A stretch of 37,745 nt of DNA from Candidatus Lambdaproteobacteria bacterium RIFOXYD2_FULL_56_26 (GTDB lineage Bacteria; SAR324; XYD2-FULL-50-16): the NCBI GenBank assembly GCA_001783715.1, contig MFNF01000027.1, positions 67,290 to 105,034 on the forward strand, given 5' to 3'. Positions 16,501 to 25,041 of this stretch are shown piece after piece (within the stretch, counting starts at the first letter, position 1; each line of letters begins with the position of its first letter). Below the pieces are notes generated by a model. It searched no databases. It was not told where the DNA came from and worked only from the letters and a program-made list of their open reading frames with translations. A program made the position numbers and the translations under genes.

Positions 16501-19500
16501 GGTGCCAAGGCCTCGGGGGAAAGGTTGAGGCTGACCATGTCTCCAGGGGGCAGCTCTTGGACCAGCCTTCCCCTCTCGCAGAGCAAAAAGAGGGCTTCTT
16601 CCAACCCCAAGGACCCGGCGGCAAAGGCGGCAGTGTATTCGCCGACGCTGTGTCCGATCAGGGCGCTGGGCCGCACCCCCAGGTGGGTCCAAAATTGGAA
16701 CAACGCCTGTTCCACACAAAAAACCGCCGGTTGGGTCAACCAGGATTGGCCCAAACGCTCCGAAGCTTGGGCCCGACGTACCGCAGCGGGGTACAGGTCC
16801 CAGATCAGGTCTTTGCCGGTCAGGTCCCCAAAAACCTGGGCACCCTTGTCCAAAGCCTTTTTAAAGACCGGTTCGGAACGGTAGAGCCCCAGGGCCATTT
16901 CAACATACTGGGTTCCTTGGCCGGGGAACATCATGGCCACCCCGGCAGGCGTAGGGTGGTTGGTTTTGGTCGGCAGATGACGTAGCTTTTGGACCACTTC
17001 CGGTGAATCTTGGGCCACCAAGTTCAAGGAATGTTCAAAAAACCCTCGGCCTTGGCCCAGGGTTTTAGCCACCGCCCTCAGGTTGAGGTTTGGGTTTCGT
17101 TCCAAATGTTGGGCCAGTCGCTCGCCCATGTCCGCCAGCGCCTCGGGGGTTTTGGCGGAAAGGACCAACAGCTGTTCGGACTCCTCTGGCTCAGGGGTTT
17201 CGGGGGCCGAGCAGGGTGGGGCCTGGGCGACCAGGGCATGGGCGTTGGTTCCGCCCAACCCAAAGCTGCTGACTGCCCCGAGCCTTTCTTTACGGGGCCA
17301 GGGCCGGGGGGTTTGGGGCACCTCGAAGGGGCCTGCCGGGAGATTGAGGGCCGGGTTTGGGGTCTGGAAGTGCAGGCTTTGGGGGATCAAACCCCGGTCA
17401 ACCATCAACGCCAACTTGATCAGCCCCGTTACCCCGGCGGCGGCATCCAGGTGCCCCAAGTTTCCTTTGGCCGAGCCCACATACAACGGGCCGATCTCGG
17501 GGCTTCTGCCGCCGTACACCGCCGCCAGACTGGCCATTTCGATCGGATCGCCCAGAGGGGTAGCGGTTCCGTGGGCTTCGATGTAGTCCACCTCAAAGGG
17601 CCGGACTCCCGCTTTGGCCAGCGCCGCTTCCAAAACTGCCTTTTGCCCGGAGAGTCCCGGAGCGGTATAACCCACCTTGTTGGCCCCGTCGTTGTTGACC
17701 GCCGTTCCCTTGAGTACCGCATAAATCCCGTCCAGGTCTTTTTGGGCGGCAGACAGCCTTTTGAGCACCACCATCCCCACCCCTTGGCCGGGGACCGTGC
17801 CTTGGGCCTTTTGGTCGAACGGACGGCAATGCCCGTCCGGCGAACCGATGCCCCCCGGTTCATAGAGGTAGCCCGATTCGGTCAACTCCACCAAAGACAC
17901 CCCGCCGGCCAAGGCCACTTCACATTCCCCCGACAAGAGCGAACGGACCGCCTGGTGGACCGCCACCAAAGAAGTGGAACAGGCCGATTGAACCACCAGC
18001 GCCGGGCCGGTGAGGTTCAACTTGTAGGAAACCCGGCTGCACAAAAAGTCCTTGTCGTTGCCCAAGGTGGCTCGAAGGTTCCCGACCCGAGCCATCAGCT
18101 CGGTGTTGGGCAAGAGGTTTTTGGTCAGGTACAGGGAGTTTCCCGAACCGCCAAAGACCCCGATCCTTCCCTCAAAGCGTACCGGATCGATCCCGGCATC
18201 TTCCAAGGCCCAATAGGCCGCTTGCAAAAACAATCTTTGTTGGGGGTCGATCAACTGCGCTTCGGCCGGGCTGACACCAAAAAATCCGGCATCAAACTCC
18301 CGCACCCCTTCGATCCAACCTCGGGCGGGAACATACCGAGGGTTTTGGGCCAGCGACCAAGGCACCCCGGCCTGTTCGAGTTGGGTAGGGTTAAAAAACC
18401 GGATCCCCTCCCGTCCCTCTTTGAGCAAGGACCAAAGGGCCTCCACTCCGGCCGCTCCGGGAAAGGAACCGGCCATGCCGATCAGGGCCACCGGTTCTTC
18501 GCTGGGGGCCAGTGGAAGGGCCAAGGTAGCTTGGAGCAGCTCGGGTCGTTTCCCGGCCAGCAAACCTGCCATGCTCAAGACATTGGGGTTTTGGAAAAGA
18601 TCGATCACCGAAAGCTCGACCCCAAAGGTTTCTTCCAGTCTCCGGTGCAGGTGGGCCAGCAGCAGCGAATCTCCATCCGCCTCAAAAAAGTTGGTTTCCA
18701 GGCTGAAGCGTCGGTGGCCCAAAAGCTCGGCCCACAGTTCGGTCACCTTTTGGGCGACCCCGTTTTCCGAGACCTGCGCAGTAGAGGCGGGCGTTTTTTC
18801 GACCGGCTGGATCTGGGCCAAGGCCTTGAGGTCGATCTTGCCGTTGGGGGTCAAGGGAAAAGCAGGCAAGGGCAACAATCGGCCGGGAACCATATGGGCG
18901 GGAAGCCTGGGCTCCAAAAAATGCCGGAGGGCGGAGGGTTCGCATGGGCCCAGGTAAAACCCCACCAGGGTCGGTCCGCTTTTTGGATCTGCCGCTAGCA
19001 ATACTTTGGCTTCGGTGACTCCGGGGGCCTGGGCCATTTGGACTTCGATCTCCCCCGGTTCGATCCGAAACCCCCGCAGTTTGATTTGCTCGTCCCCACG
19101 GCCCTGGAAATAAAGTTGCCCCTGGCTCCCAAACCGGACTTGGTCGCCGGTTTTGTACAACCGTTCGGGACCCAGCCCCAGGTCCAAGGTCAAAAATCGT
19201 TCTTGGTCCAACTCGGGCCGATTGAGGTACCCCCGAGCCAGTCCGGCCCCGCCGACATACAGCTCGCCTACCGCACCGGGCAGTTGGAGTTGTCTTTGTT
19301 CATCCAAGACATAAAGCCGGAGGTTGGCCAAAGGGCGGCCCAAGGGGACCAGTTCCTGCCCCAGCCCAAGTTCGGCCGAGCTGACGGCGATGGTGGTTTC
19401 GGTGGGGCCGTAGGCGTTAAAAAACCGACGCTTTTTCCCCCAACGGTTGACCAAGGCGGAAGAACAGGCCTCCCCTCCGGCAATGATTTTGGTCAAATCC

Positions 19501-21650
19501 GGCAAGGCGGTGTCGGGCAGGGCGGCCAGGGAGGAAGGGGTAATGAACAGGGTCGAAACTTGGTTTTCCTTGAGAATGCGAGTCAAACCGGGGCCGGGCA
19601 ACAGTTCGGCCCGAGGAGCCAACACCAGACAGGCCCCTTGGCCCAGGCAGAGGCCGATCTCAAAGATCGAAATGTCGAAGTTCAGGCTGCCCAACTGCAA
19701 CACCCGGTCCCGCAGGCTGATGCCGTAAAATTCGCCCAAGTATCCGATAAGATTTACCAATCCACGGTGCTCCAGCAAAACCCCTTTGGGCACGCCAGTG
19801 GAGCCGGAGGTATAGATCCCGTAGGCCAGTCCTTCCGGCTTGGCCCTGCCTTCGGGGGCCTGGGGGGAGAGTTCCTGGGCAAACCCTTCCGCCTGGGCAA
19901 TGTCAATGACTTGGCAAGACTCGGGCAGGAGGGGATTGTCGGTGCACAAGGCCCAATCGATTTGGGCATCTTGGACCATAAAGTAAAGACGGTCTTGGGG
20001 GTACTTGGGGTCTAGGGGTAAATAACCGGCCCCGGCCTTTTGGATGGCCAAGAGGGCCACGACCAATTCGACGCTGGGCTGGGCACAGAGGCCCACCAGA
20101 GCGTCTTGTTGCAGCCCCTTGCCGACCAGCCAATGGGCCAGCCGGTTGGCCCGTTTGTCCAATTCTGCGTAGCTGATCGCCCGGCCCCCTACCCACAAGG
20201 CGGGGGAATAGGGTGCATGGTCCAACCGCTTGGCCACCAACTCGGGGAAGGTGCAGGGCTCGATTGGCCGAATCGGCCCTGGGCCAAGCCGGTGCAGCAG
20301 TTTTTTTCTTTGCCCCGGAGTCAAGTAGGCCAACTCTCCGACCGGAAGCTCGGGACGGTTGACCAGATCGGCCAATAAGGTATCCAAACTGTCCAAGAGG
20401 CCTTTGAGCCGCTCTGCCTGGAACAAGGAGCTATTGTACTCAAAAAAGCCGGTCAATTCCCCTTGGTTGGAGGTGATCCGCAGCATCAACTCAAATTCGG
20501 TGATCTGGAGTTTTTCCTTCAGCTCCAACCCAAAGGTCCCCAGGTCCCAAAGCTCCGGTTCATCCGGGGCTTGGGTTACCTGGGGCCGGGGGGATTTGAG
20601 GAAATGGTTGGGTTCCTCCCAACCGAACACCACCTGGAAAAAGGCGGGCCTGCTGCGGTCGATCCCTTTGCCCAGTTCCTTGACCAGCACCGGATAGGGA
20701 ACTTCCTTGCGCCGCAAACTGGAGCGGACCTGGGCCTGCAACTTGGCCAAAAAATCGAGAAAACTTTCTTCAGGGTGGATCTGGGCCGGATAGGCCAAGG
20801 TATTCACAAAAAAGCCGCAGGTCCGGGCAAAGCGATTGCCGCTTCTTCCCGACACCGGGGCACCGACCAAAAAGGACTTTTGTCCGCTGTACCGCCACAA
20901 AAGCAATTGGTAGGCCGCCAGCACCAAGGTAAACATCGAAACCCCCTGGGCCTCAGCGAAATTTTGCAGCCGATGCGCCAAGGCGCTCTCAAACCGGTGG
21001 GCCACACAACCTCGGGCAAAGGAATCGGCTTTGGGGCGAGGCAGGTCTAGGGGCAGCTGGATCGGTTCGCTGGGCCCCAAAATCTCCGACCATGCGGCGA
21101 TTTCTTTTTTGGCTTTTGGCGAAGCCAAAAAGGCTTGTTGCTCCTTGACCACTTCGGAATAATCCGCACTTGGTTCGGGCAGCGGCTCTTGCAGGAGCAA
21201 GGAACGCAATTCGTCCATTACTATCATTTGGGTCCACAGGTCCCCGACGATGTGGTGCCAAACCAAGATCAGGTATTTGGGCTGCTGTTTCTCCAACACA
21301 CAAGTCCAGGCCCAAGAAAATTCCTTTTCCAAGGCAAAGGGGCGGCGCAGGCTCGAAAGGTATTGTTCCGAGAGACCCTCTTCGCCGAAACTTTCGATTT
21401 CCAAGGTTTTGAACGGCAGGGTCCAGTCTTCGTGTACTTTGCGGACCAAGATTCCTTCTTGTTTGGCAAAGGTGGACCGCAGGATCGGATGGCGTAGGGT
21501 CAAGGTGACGAGGGCCTCCCGAAGCCTTTGTAAGTCACAGTTGCCCTGGATACGCCAGAGGTACCCCACATTGTAAACCGGGCTTTGGGGATAGGCTTGG
21601 GAAAAAAAGAACAGTGCTTTTTGGCCTTCGGAGACGGTTAGATCGGACAT
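13485..21650 (-). CDS. Hybrid NRPS-PKS megasynthase, C-A-PCP-KS-AT-KR-ACP-TE
   Basis: A 2,721-residue single-protein assembly line, fully open. Condensation: HHIVGD (132-137). Adenylation: YTSGSTGVPKG from 613, NAYGPTETT, catalytic Lys 938 in NGKID; by hand alignment to GrsA its pocket reads about D-I-F-I-I-G-A-I-A-K, which matches no substrate I know. PCP Ser 995 (GDSL). Ketosynthase: Cys 1224 (SACSTS), His 1360 (EAHGTATP), His 1400. Acyltransferase: Ser 1668 (GHSVGEY) and HAFH (1766-1769), the malonyl-CoA signature. Ketoreductase: TGATGGLG just after 2125, catalytic Tyr 2266. ACP Ser 2408 (GGDSL). Thioesterase: Ser 2543 (GASFGG), Asp 2570, His 2698. No dehydratase, enoylreductase or methyltransferase. 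Expected chemistry: an amino acid, probably N-acylated through the leading C domain, extended by malonate and reduced to a 4-amino-3-hydroxy acid (statine-like), then released by the TE. No phosphopantetheinyl transferase, tailoring enzyme or exporter is visible nearby. Confidence 0.95.
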   Translation of the reverse strand: MSDLTVSEGQKALFFFSQAYPQSPVYNVGYLWRIQGNCDLQRLREALVTLTLRHPILRSTFAKQEGILVRKVHEDWTLPFKTLEIESFGEEGLSEQYLSSLRRPFALEKEFSWAWTCVLEKQQPKYLILVWHHIVGDLWTQMIVMDELRSLLLQEPLPEPSADYSEVVKEQQAFLASPKAKKEIAAWSEILGPSEPIQLPLDLPRPKADSFARGCVAHRFESALAHRLQNFAEAQGVSMFTLVLAAYQLLLWRYSGQKSFLVGAPVSGRSGNRFARTCGFFVNTLAYPAQIHPEESFLDFLAKLQAQVRSSLRRKEVPYPVLVKELGKGIDRSRPAFFQVVFGWEEPNHFLKSPRPQVTQAPDEPELWDLGTFGLELKEKLQITEFELMLRITSNQGELTGFFEYNSSLFQAERLKGLLDSLDTLLADLVNRPELPVGELAYLTPGQRKKLLHRLGPGPIRPIEPCTFPELVAKRLDHAPYSPALWVGGRAISYAELDKRANRLAHWLVGKGLQQDALVGLCAQPSVELVVALLAIQKAGAGYLPLDPKYPQDRLYFMVQDAQIDWALCTDNPLLPESCQVIDIAQAEGFAQELSPQAPEGRAKPEGLAYGIYTSGSTGVPKGVLLEHRGLVNLIGYLGEFYGISLRDRVLQLGSLNFDISIFEIGLCLGQGACLVLAPRAELLPGPGLTRILKENQVSTLFITPSSLAALPDTALPDLTKIIAGGEACSSALVNRWGKKRRFFNAYGPTETTIAVSSAELGLGQELVPLGRPLANLRLYVLDEQRQLQLPGAVGELYVGGAGLARGYLNRPELDQERFLTLDLGLGPERLYKTGDQVRFGSQGQLYFQGRGDEQIKLRGFRIEPGEIEVQMAQAPGVTEAKVLLAADPKSGPTLVGFYLGPCEPSALRHFLEPRLPAHMVPGRLLPLPAFPLTPNGKIDLKALAQIQPVEKTPASTAQVSENGVAQKVTELWAELLGHRRFSLETNFFEADGDSLLLAHLHRRLEETFGVELSVIDLFQNPNVLSMAGLLAGKRPELLQATLALPLAPSEEPVALIGMAGSFPGAAGVEALWSLLKEGREGIRFFNPTQLEQAGVPWSLAQNPRYVPARGWIEGVREFDAGFFGVSPAEAQLIDPQQRLFLQAAYWALEDAGIDPVRFEGRIGVFGGSGNSLYLTKNLLPNTELMARVGNLRATLGNDKDFLCSRVSYKLNLTGPALVVQSACSTSLVAVHQAVRSLLSGECEVALAGGVSLVELTESGYLYEPGGIGSPDGHCRPFDQKAQGTVPGQGVGMVVLKRLSAAQKDLDGIYAVLKGTAVNNDGANKVGYTAPGLSGQKAVLEAALAKAGVRPFEVDYIEAHGTATPLGDPIEMASLAAVYGGRSPEIGPLYVGSAKGNLGHLDAAAGVTGLIKLALMVDRGLIPQSLHFQTPNPALNLPAGPFEVPQTPRPWPRKERLGAVSSFGLGGTNAHALVAQAPPCSAPETPEPEESEQLLVLSAKTPEALADMGERLAQHLERNPNLNLRAVAKTLGQGRGFFEHSLNLVAQDSPEVVQKLRHLPTKTNHPTPAGVAMMFPGQGTQYVEMALGLYRSEPVFKKALDKGAQVFGDLTGKDLIWDLYPAAVRRAQASERLGQSWLTQPAVFCVEQALFQFWTHLGVRPSALIGHSVGEYTAAFAAGSLGLEEALFLLCERGRLVQELPPGDMVSLNLSPEALAPWLEGQEELSLAAINGPNSLVVSGPTRGVQQFAAKLEAQGVVLKRLFTSHAFHSSMLDPILPDFAKVLGKVTFAPPKLPWISNVTGTWADPLEVTTPQYWVRHLRDTVRFSEGLACLLAQEKTGLLEVGPGGTLSALALQHPGCTPDRLVVQSLPRALAKDSDRRFFLGQLGRLWEAKLVGNLDLGGPIQKLHLPTYPFAKESHWVEATPRTPLLALGPKLYKPRLEPWSPQGAEALPPKFRLWIGPQEPTGHQEQAFGFVPWPLEADFSGLPSVLGLLPKGEVQVVLEPPAGGAQGLAELLHLVRIFAETGRSLDLRLLTRNLPGSRSNLQFSVFAGAFLTVPLEHPNFRTQQLELETKGYPALLWKQLNQKPTEPKLTLTLEGVFRPAYLPLGTLPKGSPLKKDGVYLITGATGGLGTALCLHLWERYQARLVLASRDPQQGQAKRPAVAGAEALWVKMDLNDPQWATKAVEEAKAKFGTLDGAFHLAGTAPGGLIKLKTLALIESVLAPKVEGTLGLFEALNQEKVPFLVLFSSITALTGGFGQSDYGAANAFLDRFAQTVTGSTRCLSLNWDSWSEVGMATGLQLTGTLAQFNRERLSKGLGTEEGLEAMEAALGSGLSQVVISNIPVEEHLKEVQSLALAVNQVPERLVRPSAETSAEAVVLDLWRQYLARTEVEREDNFFDLGGDSLMAINLTAELGRTFGLTLPATLLMVNPTPRELAVYLEAQKHPEARPLEQYRFLVPVSKEVNAPPLFLFPTGGGYVVYYRDLARALGDSLCAFGFQARGLDGKDRPFESIEEMSQGFLEELLVKYPEGPCILGGASFGGLVAYETAQRLVELGREVSLLFLIDTPGPGQMPIRFENNVMIIKELFGRALELNEATLARQNSEEQVQYIAELARRANLPELLPPDFGVPFLEAVASHMKAMFSYEPKPYKGKDRILFFRHTEPLAEYAKRPELPWVELSRGEIDIRRVEGNHYTMNFDPNVAKIAAEIKARLRRG

Positions 21651-22297
21651 AGCGTTTGCACAGCGGTTAAAAGAAGAACTTTTTTTGGGCAGCCAAAGTG
21701 GCTTAAGCTCAGAAAAACGGAATTTTAGGCCACACTACCAGAATCGTTCTTGGCGGATCAACAATTGTTTCAGGTCCAAAAAGTTGCCGACTCCCAGGTC
21801 GGGCTTTGGCTTTGGCTGGAGGCCAGTAAAAAACGTTAAGTGCCAAGTTAAACAAAAATATACCTTGTCGTAAATCCTTTAAAATATGGGGTAGGGAAAA
21901 AAAAGTTTAAAAAAAAGGAAAAATGGCAATCCTTCGGACGTTTGGGCAGGGCTGATCCAAGGGATGCTTGGGATCGGGACCACAGACAATTTGCCTTGGG
22001 TTATGAACTGGGTTTTTCCTCCGCCAAGCACTGGCGATTTGAGGGAGAGGTTTGGATAAGTCGAGCCTGTAGGGTTCTAGCACTATGGGGGAGGGAAGGA
22101 CCGCAAAAATGATTGATTTTTTCCCCCTTCGATGGCTAGGGTGAGGGCGGGGCCAAAGGACCGCAGGCAGTCTTGAGCCCCGGAAAAAACAGTCTTTTGG
22201 AACAACCAAGACTTCACCACCTTGTTCGGAGTTGTTTTTGTCTTTCTGGTTTGGCCCCAAATACGGTGCTGCCTCCGGCGGCGTAAGCTGGAGCGAG
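21651..22297. other. Intergenic region between the divergent NRPS-PKS and envelope cluster
   Basis: About 650 bases separating divergent transcription units, so it should hold the promoters of both. An AT-rich core (21840-21925) contains several A/T runs. No clear -35/-10 pair stands out. Two frame-3 stretches (21729-21839 and 21852-22112) look protein-like but have no credible start. Confidence 0.5.
21852..22112 (+). pseudogene. Possible remnant of a coding sequence (unassigned)
   Basis: One frame stays open for 87 codons. Its middle reads ALGYELGFSSAKHWRFEGEV, with the alternating aromatic/polar look of a beta-barrel strand pair. There is no good start codon with a ribosome site; an ATG at 21923 with an AAGGAA site leads into another frame and stops after 10 codons. 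It may be debris of an outer-membrane protein gene or chance. Confidence 0.2.
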
Positions 22298-23533
22298 GTG
22301 AAAGGCCTACTGGTGCTGGTCTTGGCTCTGGTTTGCGGGTTGGCTTTGGGGCCTTTGGAGGTGAGGGCTTCGGAGCTTTTGGTTTACAGCCCGACCTTGA
22401 ACCTGGACGGCCAAAACCAAGCCTCCGGGCCACAAGGGAAAATCGTTTTTTCCGTACGCTCCTTTTCTCCGGTCACCTCCATTGAGCTCAACGGGGTTCC
22501 TGTTTCCTTCAGGCCCTCGGCTCGGTTGAACCTGGAAGTGCCCTACCGGTTGGAGTTGGGGGAAAACCGGTTTTTCCTCAAGGTGACCAGTGCCCAGGGC
22601 AGCGAAACCCGCAGCTTCAGCCTCTACCTACCCAAACCGGAGGAAGAACCGGTGGGCCAGGGCAACCTGCTCTCCTTGTACGGCAGCTTGGGGACAGTGT
22701 GGGAAGACAACCCGGAGCGGGTCAACCCCGGAGTGTGGGCCAAAAAACCGGCCACCAAGTTGCAGTTGGTGTTGCTGCCCGTTTACACCGAGCCTTACGG
22801 CGCAGACCAGGAACTCTTGTACAGCGCCGTTTTGATCCGGGAACGGTACTTTTCGGACCTGATGATCGTGCCCGAATTGTTTTTCAACCAACTGGCCTTG
22901 GACTGGCAGCAACGGTTGGGCGGCCTGACCTGGAGCCTGGGGGTCGGGGCCAACGAAATCGCCGATCAGGCGACCGGGGTACTGGAGTTGGCCGAAGCCA
23001 ACCGGCACATCGAAGCGCAACAACTGGTTCGAGGCAAATTGAAGTGGGAACTGTCCAGCCAAGAATCCCTGTCCGCCGCTTGCGAATTGACCAAACGAAA
23101 TGCTGCCTTGAACCTGGGGCCCAGGTACGACTACGATGGTCTGACCAAGACCTGCGACCTGGGCGGTGATCTGGCCTTTGACCCTTACCGGGTCCGGGTT
23201 GAGTTGGGCAGCGTCCAAAACGACTCCTTGGGGGATTTGCAGGACTACGGCCAGACTCGGTTTCAACTGGGCTGGTCGGCCCCTTGGGACAAAAACTGGA
23301 CCCTCAAGGGGACCTTGGGCCGCACGGGGACCCGATACCTGAAGTATGACCCTTTGAAGCTGGCCCAGGAAAATACGACCCAAACCACCTTGGCCCTGGG
23401 CGGCAACTACCAGCCCCCAGGGGCGGAATACCTTTGGACCCTGGAGGGAAGACAAACCAACCAGAGTTCCAACGTAGATTTTTTGCGTTACCAACAAAAC
23501 CGGCTGTCCCTCTCTTTGGTCTTTCATTTTTAA
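22298..23533 (+). CDS. Predicted outer-membrane beta-barrel protein with N-terminal beta domain
   Basis: A 411-residue exported protein. From the GTG at 22298, preceded by a GGAG site, the N-terminus VKGLLVLVLALVCGLALG is a signal peptide. Residues about 30-120 look like a beta-sandwich (ELNGVPVSFRPSARLNLEVP; YRLELGENRFFLKV). The remainder is rich in alternating strands and ends SLSLVFHF, a C-terminal Phe typical of barrels inserted by the BAM machinery. The function and family are not recognised. The FecR gene begins 8 bases after its stop, so the two are almost certainly cotranscribed; a barrel beside a periplasmic FecR protein suggests a cell-surface structure or export role. The frame extends further upstream without a good start. 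Confidence 0.65.
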   Translation: MKGLLVLVLALVCGLALGPLEVRASELLVYSPTLNLDGQNQASGPQGKIVFSVRSFSPVTSIELNGVPVSFRPSARLNLEVPYRLELGENRFFLKVTSAQGSETRSFSLYLPKPEEEPVGQGNLLSLYGSLGTVWEDNPERVNPGVWAKKPATKLQLVLLPVYTEPYGADQELLYSAVLIRERYFSDLMIVPELFFNQLALDWQQRLGGLTWSLGVGANEIADQATGVLELAEANRHIEAQQLVRGKLKWELSSQESLSAACELTKRNAALNLGPRYDYDGLTKTCDLGGDLAFDPYRVRVELGSVQNDSLGDLQDYGQTRFQLGWSAPWDKNWTLKGTLGRTGTRYLKYDPLKLAQENTTQTTLALGGNYQPPGAEYLWTLEGRQTNQSSNVDFLRYQQNRLSLSLVFHF

Positions 23534-23541
23534 GGGGTTAG

Positions 23542-24318
23542 GTGAAAAAATCGCTTTGGTTGGTCTTGTTGGTTTGCTCCCAGTGGGTCTCGGCTTCCTG
23601 GGCCTTGGGTGCTGGGATCGCAGTGGTGCGGCTGCAAAGCGGCAGTCTGGTGGTTCACCGAGGGGAAAGCCAGCTGGCCCTCAAGACCCTGGACGACCAA
23701 CTGGAACTGCAAGAAGGGGACGAACTCCAGACCGCCGGCCAGACCCGGGCGTTGGTTACCTTTTTTAAGGACAGCGCCCAGGTGCAAATGTATTCCGATG
23801 CCCTGTTGGGGCTCGATGCACTGGAGCAGGCGGCGATGAAATTGCAATTTACCCTGGGCAAGGCGGTCTTTAAGGTCACCCCCAACAACGGTGGTCGAAC
23901 CAACCTCCAGGTCAGGACGGTCAACGCCGTCTTGGGGGTCAAGGGAACCGAATTTTTGGTCCAGGCGAGCCCCAAACAAACCTTGCTTTACACCCTTTCG
24001 GGGGTGGTGACCTTTGCGAGGCTCGACCAGATCGCCCAAAAGATTGAGGTGGCCCAGTCCTTTGCCTCCAGCATCGCCGCCCAGGGCAAGCCGATCGATC
24101 CGGTGCAGCTGACTCCGGCCCAGGCGGACCGGTTGGTATCCCAGGACTCCAACCAAGGCGTGCCGTCCATTGACCCCAATGCGGCCGGGTCGGGCAGCTC
24201 CCAAGCGCCGGTCCAAGACACCACCCAAATTGGTGACCAAGCCCAAGAAACCACCAAAAGCCAAACGATGTTGGAGGACGCAGCCAAGAAAAAAGTGAAA
24301 ATCAATATCAGCCGATAG
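23542..24318 (+). CDS. FecR-domain periplasmic protein
   Basis: A 258-residue secreted protein starting at a GTG. The N-terminal KKSLWLVLLVCSQWVSASWA is a signal peptide. The FecR domain spans about 30-150 and shows the family's characteristic VRTVNAVLGVKGTEFLV. The C-terminal 80 residues are Gln/Ser/Ala-rich and probably disordered. FecR in TonB systems is an anti-sigma regulator with a membrane helix; this stand-alone secreted form has none beyond the signal peptide and belongs with the many structural FecR proteins of unknown role. It sits 8 bases after the barrel gene and 87 before the next barrel. Confidence 0.85.
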   Translation: MKKSLWLVLLVCSQWVSASWALGAGIAVVRLQSGSLVVHRGESQLALKTLDDQLELQEGDELQTAGQTRALVTFFKDSAQVQMYSDALLGLDALEQAAMKLQFTLGKAVFKVTPNNGGRTNLQVRTVNAVLGVKGTEFLVQASPKQTLLYTLSGVVTFARLDQIAQKIEVAQSFASSIAAQGKPIDPVQLTPAQADRLVSQDSNQGVPSIDPNAAGSGSSQAPVQDTTQIGDQAQETTKSQTMLEDAAKKKVKINISR

Positions 24319-24405
24319 GAGACCGCCGTGTGCCCGAAACGACCGCCACCGGAAAAATGTTTTTTGCCTTTCACCCTGAACCTTAATCCTTTTTTGGAGA
24401 TAAAG

Positions 24406-24999
24406 ATGAAACGTTCCTTTAAAAACGCCTTGAGCCTCGCTGCCCTGTTTTCCTTGGCCGCAACCCCCGCCTTTGCCGCCGGTCAGGCAGGTTTGGGCTT
24501 TGTGTTTGGTACCTCCTTCCAGCAACACCAAAAGTCCACCTTCAAGCAGGGCAGCGCTAACTACTACCGGATCGCCTTTTTTGGGGACAAGGACGGCACC
24601 TTTTTCCTGCACAACGAACAGTCCTTTTTTAACGTAGAACAAGGGGACGCTAGGACCGTGGCGATGGAAAACACCCAAGGGATCGGGGTCAGCCTGCCGT
24701 TGATGGACATTTTGAGCCTGGAAGTGATCGTCGGCGGTTCTTCGGTAGCCGTTCCCGCAGCAGCCAGCACCAGTGGCGGTACCGATGCCGTAGCCGGGGG
24801 CCGCAGTACCGACTCAATCGCCGATTTGGGGGTCAAGTGGAACAAGACCACTGGTCGGGTCCAGCTGGGCGTTGCGCTTTCCATGCGGCAACACAAGATG
24901 TCCTCTGGCTTTACGGTCACCGACAGCTCGGCCAACACCAGCACGGTCAACGATCTTTCTTCAACCAACCTGGCCATTGACGTAGCCTATAATTTTTAA
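24406..24999 (+). CDS. Small predicted outer-membrane beta-barrel protein
   Basis: A 197-residue exported protein. The ATG at 24406 is preceded by a GGAGATAAAG site and starts a clear signal peptide (MKRSFKNALSLAALFSLAAT, cleavage after AFA). The mature part is Gly/Ser/Thr-rich with short alternating strands (VSLPLMDILSLEVIVGGSS; LGVALSMRQHKM) and ends AIDVAYNF with a terminal Phe, as in 8-stranded barrels. The size fits OmpW/OmpX-like barrels, but I cannot assign a family. An upstream GTG at 24328 gives an implausible N-terminus. Same strand as FecR and probably the same operon. Confidence 0.65.
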   Translation: MKRSFKNALSLAALFSLAATPAFAAGQAGLGFVFGTSFQQHQKSTFKQGSANYYRIAFFGDKDGTFFLHNEQSFFNVEQGDARTVAMENTQGIGVSLPLMDILSLEVIVGGSSVAVPAAASTSGGTDAVAGGRSTDSIADLGVKWNKTTGRVQLGVALSMRQHKMSSGFTVTDSSANTSTVNDLSSTNLAIDVAYNF

Positions 25000-25041
25000 C
25001 CGGGGCTACGGGGGGTTTCCCCCGTCCCTTAGGGTTTGACC

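Noticed and set aside
17010-20015. Two long plus-strand frames (over 300 and 600 codons) opposite the NRPS-PKS
   Set aside because: They mirror conserved A, KS and AT motifs on the other strand and have skewed Gly/Gln/His composition.
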